Shown: positions 52,639 through 63,226 of the stretch, piece by piece
How positions within the stretch are numbered: position 1 is the first letter of the stretch
Layout: the number at the start of each line of letters is the position of its first letter
From: Bradyrhizobium barranii subsp. barranii
Lineage (GTDB): Bacteria; Pseudomonadota; Alphaproteobacteria; Rhizobiales; Xanthobacteraceae
Assembly: GCF_017565645.3 (NCBI RefSeq)
Contig: NZ_CP086136.1
Span: forward strand, 682,001 to 746,000
Length of the DNA: 64,000 nucleotides
Direction: 5' to 3'
Notes under the pieces: generated by a model
The model's database searches: none
Told to the model about the DNA's origin: nothing
What the model saw: the letters and a program-made list of their open reading frames with translations, nothing else
Made by a program: the position numbers and the translations under genes

Positions 52639-54981
52639 TCAGGCCGCGTGGATCGTGCGCCACACCCGGTCCGGGGTTGCGGGCATTTCCAGATTGTTCT
52701 TGCCGATCGCATCCGTGATCGCGTTGATCACGGCCGCAGAGGCGCCGATCGCGCCGGCCTCACCGCAGCCCTTGATGCCCAGGGGATTGCCCGGGCACAG
52801 CGTCGTGGTGTGGGAGAGGTTGAACGAGGGCAGGTCGTCGGCGCGCGGCATGGAGTAATCCATGAACGATGCCGTGACCGGCTGGCCGTTGGCATCGTAG
52901 ATGGCGTGCTCGAGCAGCGCCTGCCCGATGCCCTGGGCGAGGCCGCCATGGACCTGTCCCTCGACGATCATCGGGTTGATCAGCCGGCCGAAATCGTCGG
53001 CCGCGACGAAGTTGACGAAAGAGGTCTTGCCGGTGCCGGGATCGACCTCAAGCTCGCAGATATAGGCGCCGGCCGGGAAGGTGAAGTTGGTCGGATCGTA
53101 GAAGGCGCTTTCCTTCAGGCCCGGCTCCATCCCGTCAGGCAGATTGTGCGCGGTGTAGGCCGCGAGCGCGACCATCGGGAAGGCGATCGCCTTGTCGGTA
53201 CCGGCCACCTTGAACTCGCCGTTCTCGATGACGATGTCGCCCTCGGACGCTTCGAGCGCATGCGCTGCGATCTTCTTGGCCTTGGACTCCATCTTCTCCA
53301 TGGCCTTCAGGATCGCGGTGAGACCGACGGCCGCGGAGCGCGAGCCGTAGGTGCCCATGCCGAACTGCACCTTGTCGGTGTCGCCATGGACGATCGAGAC
53401 CTGGCTGATGGGAACGCCCAGGCGCTCCGCGACGAGCTGGCAGAACGTGGTCTCGTGACCCTGGCCGTGGCTGTGCGAGCCCGTCAGGATCTCGATGGTG
53501 CCGACCGGGTTGACCCGCACTTCGGCGGATTCCCATAAGCCGACGCCGGCGCCGAGGCTGCCGACCGCCTTCGAGGGCGCGATGCCGCAGGCCTCGATGT
53601 AGCAGGACACGCCGATGCCGCGCAGCTTGCCGTCCGCCTTCGCCTTGGCCTTGCGGGCTGCGAAGCCGGCATAGTCGATCGCCTTCATCGCGGCGTCGAG
53701 CGAGGCGTTAAAGTCGCCGGTGTCGTAGGCCATGATCACGGGCGTCTGGTGCGGGAACTGGGTGATGAAGTTGCTCCGGCGCAGTGCGGCCGGATCGACC
53801 TTGAGCTGCCGCGCCGCCGTCTCCATCAACCGTTCGATCAAATAGCTCGCCTCGGGACGGCCCGCGCCGCGATAGGCGTCGACCGGCGTCGTGTTGGTGT
53901 AGACTCCGACCACCTCGGCATGGATCGCCGGGATGTTGTACTGGCCCGACAGCAGCGTCGCGTAGAGATAGGTCGGGACAGACGAGGAGAACAGCGACAT
54001 GTAGGCGCCGAAATTGGCGTAGGTCTTCACCTTCAAGCCGGTGATCTTGTTGTTGGCGTCGAACGCCATCTCGGCATGGGTGACGTGGTCGCGGCCATGC
54101 GCATCGGTGAGGAAGGCCTCGGTGCGGTCGCCGGTCCATTTTACCGGGCGGCCGACCTTCTTCGAGGCCCACAGCGCCACCATCTCCTCGGGATAGATGA
54201 AGATTTTTGAGCCGAAGCCGCCGCCGACGTCGGGGGCGATCACGCGCAGCTTGTGCTCGGGGGCGATGTTGTAGAACGCCGACAGCACCAGGCGGGCGAC
54301 GTGCGGGTTCTGCGACGTCGTATAGAGAGTGAAGTGCTCTTCCGCCGCGTCATAGTCGGCGATCGCCGCGCGCGGCTCCATCGCGTTCGGGGCGAGGCGG
54401 TTGTTGGTGACGTCGAGCTTGACGACATTGGCCGCCTTGGCGAAGGCGGCATCCGTCGCGCCCTCGTCGCCGATCACCCAGTCATAGACCTGGTTGCCGG
54501 GGGCTTCGGGGTGAAGCTGCGGCGCGCCGGCCTTGATCGCAGCGTGGACGTCGGCGACTGCCGGCAGTTCCTCGTACTCCACGACCACGGCTTCGGCGGC
54601 GTCGCGCGCCAGGTTCTTGCTGTCGGCGATCACGACTGCGACGGCCTGACCGACGAAGCGCACGGTTTCCGGCGCCATCGCCGGCCATGCGCCCATCTTC
54701 ATCGGGCTGCCGTCCTTGGAGGTGATGGCCCAGCCGCAGATCAGGTTGCCGACCTTGTCGTCGACGATCTCCTGTCCGGTGAGCACGGCGACCACGCCCG
54801 GCATGTTGAGCGCGGCGGATGAATCGATCTTCTTCACCTTGGCATGCGCATGCGGGCTTCTGATGAAATGGGCATGGGTCATGCCCTGCAATTTGATGTC
54901 GTCGACGTAACGGCCTTTGCCGGTAATGAAACGCTTGTCTTCCTTGCGCACGACGCGCGCGCCGATGCCTTCAACACCCAT
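52639..54981 (-). CDS. Molybdenum hydroxylase large subunit (form II CoxL type)
   Basis: 780 residues binding the molybdenum cofactor. The active-site loop is [18 protein letters not shown], i.e. form II (AYRGAGR), whereas true CO dehydrogenases have AYxCSFR. Other blocks: GVDG-type start [25 protein letters not shown] for the cofactor and a late [13 protein letters not shown] with the conserved Glu of the active site. Genuine CO oxidation is therefore unlikely. GGGAGGA precedes the ATG by 8 bases. It sits between the Fe-S and FAD subunits. Confidence 0.93.
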   Translation of the reverse strand: MGVEGIGARVVRKEDKRFITGKGRYVDDIKLQGMTHAHFIRSPHAHAKVKKIDSSAALNMPGVVAVLTGQEIVDDKVGNLICGWAITSKDGSPMKMGAWPAMAPETVRFVGQAVAVVIADSKNLARDAAEAVVVEYEELPAVADVHAAIKAGAPQLHPEAPGNQVYDWVIGDEGATDAAFAKAANVVKLDVTNNRLAPNAMEPRAAIADYDAAEEHFTLYTTSQNPHVARLVLSAFYNIAPEHKLRVIAPDVGGGFGSKIFIYPEEMVALWASKKVGRPVKWTGDRTEAFLTDAHGRDHVTHAEMAFDANNKITGLKVKTYANFGAYMSLFSSSVPTYLYATLLSGQYNIPAIHAEVVGVYTNTTPVDAYRGAGRPEASYLIERLMETAARQLKVDPAALRRSNFITQFPHQTPVIMAYDTGDFNASLDAAMKAIDYAGFAARKAKAKADGKLRGIGVSCYIEACGIAPSKAVGSLGAGVGLWESAEVRVNPVGTIEILTGSHSHGQGHETTFCQLVAERLGVPISQVSIVHGDTDKVQFGMGTYGSRSAAVGLTAILKAMEKMESKAKKIAAHALEASEGDIVIENGEFKVAGTDKAIAFPMVALAAYTAHNLPDGMEPGLKESAFYDPTNFTFPAGAYICELEVDPGTGKTSFVNFVAADDFGRLINPMIVEGQVHGGLAQGIGQALLEHAIYDANGQPVTASFMDYSMPRADDLPSFNLSHTTTLCPGNPLGIKGCGEAGAIGASAAVINAITDAIGKNNLEMPATPDRVWRTIHAA

Positions 54982-55066
54982 GTCTGGTCCTCCCGACCGG
55001 AAGTTTCTTTGACTGCGCTTTCCCTCGAAAGCGGCAGCGGTGGTTCTTTATTCGAGGCGCGCCGAT

Positions 55067-55552
<486 letters not shown>

Positions 55553-55893
55553 GGAATATACCTCCCCGGATTGATTTTGATTGTTTCTAATTAGAGACCG
55601 CCGCCCCCTGACATTGCAACTAGGATTTTGGTCACGCCGGTCATGGAAAAGTCATCGATCCTGACGAGCGGGCAATGACTTGGGCCGGCGAAGCGGGTCA
55701 ATCGCCGCAAAATGGTCGGCCCATGTGGGATGCCAGCCGTCATCCCATCCGGTCGGCCTTTGGCCGATAAAGCCCCGGATTGCACGCGCCTGCCGAATTT
55801 ACCGCCCTTTATCCATTGTGCCCTAGTTTTGCGCATCCGGGTCCGGGGGCGGGGCGCCTCCGGATCACGGCTGAATAGAAAATGGGGGTTGGA
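55553..55893. other. Gene-free divergent intergenic region
   Basis: About 340 bases between the hydroxylase operon and the first chemoreceptor gene. The left part is AT-rich next to the CoxS start. I see no repeat or palindrome of note; both promoters should be here. Confidence 0.5.
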
Positions 55894-57934
55894 ATGTCCG
55901 GGCGTATCGCGTCGCCGTCGAAGCGCACAATATTTCCGACCCTCCGGTTCCGCGCCAAGATCATCCTCGGCTTCGCCGCGGTGCTGGTGATCTCCGCCGG
56001 CAGCATGGCTTTCTCTTAATTTCGGCTTCGAGCGGGTCTCGGCCGGGGTCGGGTCCTACCGCAGCAGCGTCACCGAGGCCGATCTCGCCCGCAACATCGA
56101 CCGCGAGCTGCTCGCCTACCGCTCGGCCGTCCGTTATTTCGTCGTCACCGGCAAGGAGGACGATGCCAAGGCAGCGCTGGACGCCGAGACCGGTCTGAAG
56201 AGCGCCATCGATCAGGCGGTCAAGAGTGCCCAGAAGCCGGCGCGGCAGGAGGGCCTCAACAAGCTCGCCAAGGAATTCTCCAACTTCTCCGCAACCTTCG
56301 CCAAAGTCCTCCAGGCCAAGCGCGACAGCGCGCTGCTGGTGCAGAACCAGCTGACGCGCCAAGCCAATCTCCTGAAGTACAAGCTTGACGATATCGGCAA
56401 CAATGCTTCCGATTCCGAGGCGCAGTCGATCGAGTTCGGCACCAAGCAGGTCAACGCCCAGTTCCAGACCGCGAGCGCCGCAGCCACCAATTTCGTGCTG
56501 ACCTCCGACCAGGCGATCGCGACCAGCGCGCTGGCGCGGCTGAAATTCGTCGAGAACTCGCTCGGCGCGGTCTATTCCATGGACGACAAGATCGTCGCCG
56601 GCCTGAAGGACGCCAAGACCATCCTCGTGGCCTATCGCGAAGCGCTGGAGAAGCTGATCGCCAACGCCAAGATGGTGGATGAGCTCGTCACCGAGATGAG
56701 CGGTTCTGCCGGTGCGATCCTGCAAGGAGCCACCGCGATGAAGGCGGACCTCGTCGCCGAACAGCAGCGGCTGGATTCGGAGTCGGAAGCGACCATCGGA
56801 CGGACCGAGCAACTGGTGCTGATGCTGGCCGTCGGCGGCACGCTGCTCGGCGCGATCCTCGCCTTTCTGCTCGGCACCGGCATCTCGCGTCCGATGATCG
56901 CGATGTGCAAGGCGATGCGCGAGCTCGCGTCGGGCAATTTCGACGTCGTGCTGCCGGGCCTCGGCCGCAAGGACGAGATCGGCGAGATGGCCGGCGCGGT
57001 CGAGGAATTCAAGGTTCAGGCCGTGGCCAAGGCCGAGCGCGACGCCGCCGCCAGCGACGCCCAGAACAAGGAACTGGCCACCGCACGCCGTTCCGAGCTG
57101 ATTCGCTTCGCCGATGACTTTGAAAGCGCGGTCGGTGCCATCTTGTCGAACGTGTCGGCTTCCGCCGTGCAGCTCGAATCGGCGGCTTCCACGCTGACCC
57201 GAACCGCCGAAACCACGCAGACCCTGTCGAGCCAGGTCGCCGGTGTCTCCGAGCAGGCCTCGAGCAACATGCAGTCGGTCGCAACTGCCACCGAAGAGCT
57301 TTCGGCCTCGGTCGAGGAGATCGGCCGCCAGGTCCGCGATTCCAGCCGCATCGCGGAAGCTGCGGTGGTTCAGGCCAAGGAAACCGACGGCCGGATCGGC
57401 AAGCTGTCGCACGCCGCCCAGCAGATCGGCGAGGTGGTCAAACTGATCACCGCGATCGCCGAGCAGACCAACCTTCTGGCGCTCAACGCCACCATCGAGG
57501 CGGCGCGCGCGGGCGAGGCCGGCCGCGGCTTTGCCGTGGTCGCCAGCGAAGTGAAGTCGCTGGCCAGCCAGACCGCGAAGGCCACCGACGAGATTTCTTC
57601 GCACATCGCGGGCATGCAGGGCGCGACGGCCGAGTCAGTCGCCGCGATCAAGGAGATCGGCGCCACCATCGGCAAGATTTCGTCGATCTCGACCTCGATC
57701 GCGAGCGCCGTGGAAGAGCAGGGCGCCGCGACGCAGGAGATTGCCCGCAGCGTCCAGACCGTCGCGCAGGGCACCCAGACCGCCGCCACCGACATCGGCC
57801 AGGTCAACCGTGGCGCCGCCGAAACCGGCTCGGCGTCGGAGGAGGTCCTGAATTCGGCCAAAACCCTGTCCAGCGAAAGCACCCGCCTGCGCGCCGAGCT
57901 CGACCGGTTCATGGGGAATATCCGGGCGGCGTAG
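55894..57934 (+). pseudogene. Methyl-accepting chemotaxis protein, frameshifted near its start
   Basis: From ATG 55894 (after GGGGGTTGG) the frame reads MSGRIASPSKRTIFPTLRFR, a membrane helix [20 protein letters not shown] and then TAA at 56017-56019. One extra A in TCTTAATTTC breaks it; removing it gives FSYFGFERV, as in the intact tandem copy (FAYFGFERI), and the frame then runs to 57934. The rest has a periplasmic helical sensor, a HAMP domain and a full signalling domain ([20 protein letters not shown]). It is either a disrupted receptor or a sequencing error. An internal ATG at 56339 would skip the membrane start. Confidence 0.85.
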
Positions 57935-57976
57935 CTGCGCTACGCCTGAGGCCCTCGCGGTCGCTCCATTCTCGGC

Positions 57977-58004
57977 TGTCGTCCCCGCGTTCGCGGGGAC
58001 GACA
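57977..58004. terminator. Perfect hairpin between the two chemoreceptor genes
   Basis: TGTCGTCCCCGCG and CGCGGGGACGACA form a 13-bp perfect stem with a 2-base loop, 43 bases past the first receptor's stop. There is no T-run, so it may be a short palindromic repeat rather than a classical terminator. Confidence 0.6.
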
Positions 58005-58147
58005 GGCTCGGCCGCGTCACCTAACCGCAAGTTGCGACGCCATAAATTTACCGTGGCTTATCCTTTGCACTCTACCGTGCTCCCGAGTCAGGAAGCGGGC
58101 TGCTTCCGGGCTGCGCCTAGTTTTCCGCGAATGGAATGGGGTGGGGA

Positions 58148-60181
58148 ATGCCCGTCAAGTCGACGCCGAACACATCGAAGCTCTTCACCCTGCGTTTTCG
58201 TGCAAAAATCATCCTCGGCTTCGTGGCGGTGCTGGCCATCCTCGCCGTCAGCATGGCTTTCGCCTATTTCGGCTTCGAGCGGATCCAGGCCGCCGTGGCC
58301 TCCTACCGGGCCAGCGTGTCGGAAGCGGACCTCGCGCGGACCGTGGACCGCGAGCTGATCGCCTATCAGGGACTGGCGCGGGCCTATACGCTGACGGGCG
58401 CGACCGATGACGAGACCGCGGCCAAGGCCGCCGAAGAGAATCTGAAGGGCGCGATCGCCAAGTCGGTGGCGGCCACGACCGGCGCGGCGCGCCGCGAGCA
58501 GGTCGGCAAGCTCGAGGCCGAATTCCAGCGCTTCACCAAGGTGTTCGGTGAGATCATCACGCTGACGCGCGAGAACAACAAGATCGCCGCCGACGAGCTC
58601 AACAGCGTCGGCAACAAGATCCGCTTCAAGTTCGACGATCTCGCCGATACGGCCGCGCTGGCGGGCCTGAACTCGGTTCAGACCACCGCCAAGGACGTCA
58701 CCTCGCAATATCTCGCGGTCTCGACCTCGGTCAGCGCCTTCGTCGCCAAGCCGGAGCCGAAGACCGCCGACGGCGTGATCGCCCGCATCAAATTCCTGGA
58801 GACGCTGCTGGTCTCGATCTATGCCAACGACCAGAAGATCACCGACCGCGTCACCGAGATCGGCAACCTGCTGAAGCAGTACCGCACCTCTTTCTCGAAG
58901 CTGACCGAGAACGTGAAGATCATCGTCAAGTTGAACGGCGAGATGACCAAGACGGCTGCGGGCATTCTCAAGCTCTCGGCCGAGCTGCGGTCCGATCTGA
59001 CCTCGGATCAGCAGCGCATCGAAGCGAGCGCCAACTCCACCATCACCGAGACCGAACGGCTGATGCTGATGATGGCGCTCGGCGGCCTCGCCATCGGTGC
59101 CGTGCTGGCCCTGATGCTCGGCAACGGCATCTCGCGCCCGATGATCGCGATGTGCAAGGCGATGCGCGAGCTCGCGTCCGGCAATTTCGACGTCGTGTTG
59201 CCGGGCCTGGGCCGCAAGGATGAGATCGGCGAGATGGCTGGCGCGGTCGAGGAATTCAAGGTTCAGGCTGTCGCCAAGGCCGAGCGTGACGCCGCCGCCA
59301 GCGAAGCCCAGAACCGCGAGCAGGCCGCAAGCCGCCGCTCCGAGCTGATTCGCTTTGCCGACGATTTCGAGAGCGCGGTCGGCGCCATCGTCTCCAACGT
59401 CTCGGCCTCCGCCGTGCAGCTGGAATCGGCGGCCTCCACGCTGACGCGCACCGCCGAGACCACGCAGAGCCTGTCGAGCCAGGTCGCCGGTGTCTCCGAG
59501 CAAGCCTCCAGCAACATGCAGTCGGTCGCAACTGCCACCGAAGAGCTTTCGGCCTCCGTCGAGGAGATCGGCCGCCAGGTGCGCGACTCCAGCCGCATCG
59601 CGGAAGCTGCCGTGGTGCAGGCGAAGGAAACCGACGGCCGCATCGGCAAGCTCTCGCACGCCGCCCAGCAGATCGGCGAAGTGGTCAAGCTGATCACGGC
59701 GATCGCCGAGCAGACCAATCTTCTTGCGCTCAACGCCACCATCGAGGCGGCGCGCGCGGGCGAGGCCGGCCGCGGCTTCGCAGTGGTCGCCAGCGAAGTG
59801 AAGTCGCTGGCTAGTCAGACCGCGAAGGCAACCGACGAAATCTCCTCCCACATTACCGGGATGCAGGGCGCGACCGCCGAGTCGGTCGCCGCGATCAAGG
59901 AAATCGGTGCGACCATCGGCCAGATCTCGTCGATCTCGACGTCGATTGCGAGCGCCGTCGAGCAGCAGGGCGCCGCGACGCAGGAAATCGCGCGCAGCGT
60001 CCAGACCGTTGCGCAGGGCACCCAGACCGCCGCCACCGACATCGGCCAGGTCAATCGCGGCGCCGCCGAAACCGGTTCGGCCTCGGAAGAGGTGCTGAAC
60101 TCGGCCAAGACGCTGTCATCCGAAAGCACGCGCCTGCGCGCCGAGCTCGATCGCTTTATGGGCAATATCAGGGCCGCGTAA
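58148..60181 (+). CDS. Methyl-accepting chemotaxis protein
   Basis: 677 residues from ATG 58148, with GGGGTGGGGA directly upstream. Membrane helix (about 20-40, [20 protein letters not shown]), a periplasmic helical-bundle sensor (about 41-305), a second helix (about 308-328), HAMP ([20 protein letters not shown]) and the signalling domain with hairpin tip [20 protein letters not shown]. It senses an unknown ligand and controls CheA. From the HAMP domain on, it is almost identical to the frameshifted copy upstream, whereas the sensors differ. Confidence 0.95.
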   Translation: MPVKSTPNTSKLFTLRFRAKIILGFVAVLAILAVSMAFAYFGFERIQAAVASYRASVSEADLARTVDRELIAYQGLARAYTLTGATDDETAAKAAEENLKGAIAKSVAATTGAARREQVGKLEAEFQRFTKVFGEIITLTRENNKIAADELNSVGNKIRFKFDDLADTAALAGLNSVQTTAKDVTSQYLAVSTSVSAFVAKPEPKTADGVIARIKFLETLLVSIYANDQKITDRVTEIGNLLKQYRTSFSKLTENVKIIVKLNGEMTKTAAGILKLSAELRSDLTSDQQRIEASANSTITETERLMLMMALGGLAIGAVLALMLGNGISRPMIAMCKAMRELASGNFDVVLPGLGRKDEIGEMAGAVEEFKVQAVAKAERDAAASEAQNREQAASRRSELIRFADDFESAVGAIVSNVSASAVQLESAASTLTRTAETTQSLSSQVAGVSEQASSNMQSVATATEELSASVEEIGRQVRDSSRIAEAAVVQAKETDGRIGKLSHAAQQIGEVVKLITAIAEQTNLLALNATIEAARAGEAGRGFAVVASEVKSLASQTAKATDEISSHITGMQGATAESVAAIKEIGATIGQISSISTSIASAVEQQGAATQEIARSVQTVAQGTQTAATDIGQVNRGAAETGSASEEVLNSAKTLSSESTRLRAELDRFMGNIRAA

Positions 60182-60233
60182 GGCTCGCCGCGCGTCAGGC
60201 GCTTGAAGACCTCGCTATCGCCTCATACTCCGC

Positions 60234-60389
60234 TGTCGTCCCGGACAAGCGCGCCCTTAGGCGCGCGCCGATCCGGGATCCATACTCCCAGCGGATAGTT
60301 GAGACGGACGGTGGTAACTCCAAGTCTTCGCCAAACCAGTTTCTGTGGTTAGGGGTCCCGGATCTGCGCTTTGCTTGCCCGGGACGACA
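60234..60389. repeat. Dispersed palindromic repeat, about 155 bp (TGTCGTCCCGG type)
   Basis: Ends TGTCGTCCCGG and CCGGGACGACA form the outer inverted repeat. Read in reverse, its core GTTTGGCGAAGACTTGG matches the core of 2107-2260. It fills part of the 500-base gap between the chemoreceptor and the MFS gene; the rest of the gap holds nothing I can support. Confidence 0.85.
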
Positions 60390-60678
60390 GCGGGGTAAAG
60401 AGCGCGAGTCTCACTCCCTCCCGAACGTCCGCTTCAACTCCATCTTCGCGCGCTCCAGGTTTTGCGCGAATGTGTCGTCTTTCTGACGTGAGCCATGCGT
60501 CAACTCCCAGCGGCTCCATCGGAAACGGACGAGCCCAAGGGCTGTTCCTGCGGGAACCTGCCCTTGCCGCAGGCGTTGTCGCAGGTGGCAGGCGGAATGC
60601 CGCACCCCGATGATCGGATCGCCCCCGTCCACACCATGTGAACCGGGGCCGCTTCCATTGGTTAGACCCAGCAACGCG

Positions 60679-62166
60679 ATGGAATTGCAGCAAAGCCCAG
60701 CGCTGAATTATGGACCTGCAGTCTCTGCGGCGGTCGCGGCTGACCGCATCATCGAGACCAGCATTCCCGCGCGGCTCGATGCGCTGCCGTGGAGCGGCTT
60801 TCATACCCGCGTCGTGCTGGCGCTCGGGATCACCTGGATCCTCGACGGGCTCGAGGTGACGCTGGCCGGCGCGCTCTCCGGCGCGTTGAAGCAGAGTCCG
60901 TCGCTGCAATTCTCCAATCTCGATCTCGGTATCGCCAATTCCGCGTATCTTGCCGGTGCGGTGCTCGGCGCGCTCGGCTTCGGCTGGCTCACCGACCGCA
61001 TCGGCCGCAAGAAGCTGTTCTTCATCACACTGGCGCTTTATCTCTCCGCGACCGCCGCGACCGCCTTGTCGTGGAATGTCGCGAGTTACGCGCTGTTTCG
61101 TTTTCTCACCGGCGCCGGCATCGGCGGCGAATACACTGCGATCAACTCGACGATCCAGGAACTGGTGCCGGCGCGCTATCGCGGCTGGACCGATCTCGTC
61201 ATCAACGGCAGTTTCTGGATCGGCGCGGCGATGGGCGCGGTGGCGGCCATCGTGCTGCTCGATCCCGCATTGATCGGTCCCGATCTCGGCTGGCGCCTCG
61301 CCTATCTCATCGGCGCGACCCTTGGCCTTGTCGTGCTGTTGATGCGGATGTGGATTCCCGAGAGCCCGCGCTGGCTGATGATCCACGGCCGGCCCGACCA
61401 GGCCCACGCCATCGTGGACGAGATCGAGCGCTCGGTGATCGGGCATGACCGGCATGCGAGCGATGGCCGCTTCACGAAAATACGCCTGAAGATGCGCGAC
61501 CACACGCCGATCAGGGAGGTCGTGCACACGCTGTTCTTCGTCTATCGTCAGCGCTCCCTGGTCGGCCTCGTGCTGATGAGCGCGCAGGCGTTCTTCTACA
61601 ACGCGATCTTCTTCACCTTCGCGCTGGTGCTGACCGACTTCTACGGCATCAGCGCCGAGCATGTCGGCTGGTATCTCCTGCCGTTCGCCGCCGGCAACTT
61701 CCTCGGGCCGCTGCTGCTCGGCCGCCTGTTCGACACGCTCGGCCGCCGCGTCATGATCACGTTTACCTACGGTGCGTCGGGCGTGCTGCTGGCGCTCTCG
61801 GGCTATCTGTTCTCGATCGGCGCGCTGAGCGCGCAGGGGCAGACCATTGCCTGGATGGTGATCTTCTTCTTTGCCTCGCCCGCCGCGAGCGCGGCTTACC
61901 TGACCGTCAGCGAGACGTTCCCTCTGGAAGTGCGCGCGCTGGCGATTGCGGTGTTCTACGCAATCGGCACCGGCATCGGCGGCGTGATCGGGCCCGCGCT
62001 GTTCGGCGCGCTGATCGACACGGGATCACGCACCAGCGTGTTCGCGGGCTATTTGCTGGGGGCCTTCCTGATGATCGTGGCTGCGATCGTGGCGTGGCGC
62101 TACGCCGTCGCCGCGGAACGCAAATCGCTCGAACAAATCGCGCGGCCGCTTGCCTTTATGGAGTAG
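60679..62166 (+). CDS. MFS transporter, sugar/metabolite porter type
   Basis: 495 residues, 12 predicted membrane helices. Family signatures: WLTDRIGRKKLFFIT (loop 2-3), RFLTGAGIGGEYTAINSTIQ, WIPESPRWLMIHGRP (after helix 6) and GRLFDTLGRRVMITF. This resembles the sugar/aromatic-acid MHS branch. It may bring in a solute for the trehalose genes next to it, but that is a guess. The frame extends upstream to 60610; ATG 60679 gives the expected N-terminus. The stop is 3 bases before the otsB start, so they are likely one operon. Confidence 0.9.
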   Translation: MELQQSPALNYGPAVSAAVAADRIIETSIPARLDALPWSGFHTRVVLALGITWILDGLEVTLAGALSGALKQSPSLQFSNLDLGIANSAYLAGAVLGALGFGWLTDRIGRKKLFFITLALYLSATAATALSWNVASYALFRFLTGAGIGGEYTAINSTIQELVPARYRGWTDLVINGSFWIGAAMGAVAAIVLLDPALIGPDLGWRLAYLIGATLGLVVLLMRMWIPESPRWLMIHGRPDQAHAIVDEIERSVIGHDRHASDGRFTKIRLKMRDHTPIREVVHTLFFVYRQRSLVGLVLMSAQAFFYNAIFFTFALVLTDFYGISAEHVGWYLLPFAAGNFLGPLLLGRLFDTLGRRVMITFTYGASGVLLALSGYLFSIGALSAQGQTIAWMVIFFFASPAASAAYLTVSETFPLEVRALAIAVFYAIGTGIGGVIGPALFGALIDTGSRTSVFAGYLLGAFLMIVAAIVAWRYAVAAERKSLEQIARPLAFME

Positions 62167-62169
62167 ACT

Positions 62170-62991
62170 ATGAAATCGGAACTCGCGGAATTGGATCAGA
62201 AGCGCCCCATGGTTGACGAAGAAGCGCCCGACGCGGTGCCGGTGCCGCATGCGCTCGTGCCGCATCTCGGCGAGACCGCGATCCTGCTCGACATCGACGG
62301 CACGCTGCTCGACCTGATGCCGACGCCGCGCGAGGTGTGGGTGCCGCCGGGCCTGTCGGAAACGCTGAACCTGTTGACCGAGCGCACCTCCGGCGCGCTG
62401 GCGATGGTCAGCGGCCGTTCGCTCAACGACATCGACCTGATCTTCGCACCCGACGTGTTTCGCGCCGTCGCCGGACACGGCGCGGAGATGCGCCTGTCGG
62501 TCGGCAACGAAGCCGACGACGTGCACGCGCCGCCGATGGACAAGGAGCTGAAGCGGCGCCTGGCTGCGATCGCCAAGCTCAGCCCCGGCATTCTGCTCGA
62601 GGACAAGGGCTATTCGCTGGCGCTGCATTATCGTCTCGCGCCGCATGCGGAGAAGGCGATCTTCGAAGCCGTCTCGCTGATCCGCGCCGATCTGCCCAAT
62701 GCGCCGATCGAGGTGCTGCCCGGCAAGTTCGTTTGCGAGATCAAGCATTCCGGCTTCACCAAGGCCACCGGCGTGCGCGAATTGATGAAGCATGAGCCCT
62801 TCAAAGGGCGTCGTCCGATTTTCATCGGCGACGACGTTACCGATGAGACCGTGTTCGCGATCATGCCCGACATGAACGGGCTCGCCTTCTCGGTCGGCCG
62901 CCGCGCCATCGGCGTCAACGGCCATTTCGACGAGCCGAAGGATGTCCGCGCGTTCCTCGCGCGTCTGCTCGACGACACAAGGTTGGAATAA
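62170..62991 (+). CDS. otsB: Trehalose-6-phosphate phosphatase
   Basis: 273 residues of the HAD superfamily. Catalytic motif I is LLDIDGTLLDLMP (Asp41, Asp43), with a Ser-containing motif II in MVSGRSLNDIDLIF and the late acidic motif FIGDDVTDETVF. The cap region is typical of OtsB. It removes phosphate from trehalose-6-phosphate to give trehalose, an osmoprotectant. It starts 3 bases after the MFS stop and precedes otsA by 235 bases. Confidence 0.94.
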   Translation: MKSELAELDQKRPMVDEEAPDAVPVPHALVPHLGETAILLDIDGTLLDLMPTPREVWVPPGLSETLNLLTERTSGALAMVSGRSLNDIDLIFAPDVFRAVAGHGAEMRLSVGNEADDVHAPPMDKELKRRLAAIAKLSPGILLEDKGYSLALHYRLAPHAEKAIFEAVSLIRADLPNAPIEVLPGKFVCEIKHSGFTKATGVRELMKHEPFKGRRPIFIGDDVTDETVFAIMPDMNGLAFSVGRRAIGVNGHFDEPKDVRAFLARLLDDTRLE

Positions 62992-63226
62992 GGCACCGAC
63001 ACCTCGGGGCCACATTGTCGCTCGCGTCGTTCGCTTGCGCGCGCAATTCATGCTGGGCAACACAGTCACGAAAACTGACTTTGTTGAGCGAAACCGCCGG
63101 GTTCCCAGCAGAAAAACTGGTTCCAACGCATGTGCCTGATTTTGGTTTCATTTCGTACAAATGATGGACAGGAACCATATTGATGAACAGCAGTTAAACG
63201 GGTTGGAATGAAGGAGGGGACGATCT

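Noticed and set aside
55961..57604. 547-codon minus-strand frame over the first chemoreceptor
   Set aside because: Mirror of the chemoreceptor; a similar mirror appears over the intact copy (58088-59851) simply because the two genes are alike.
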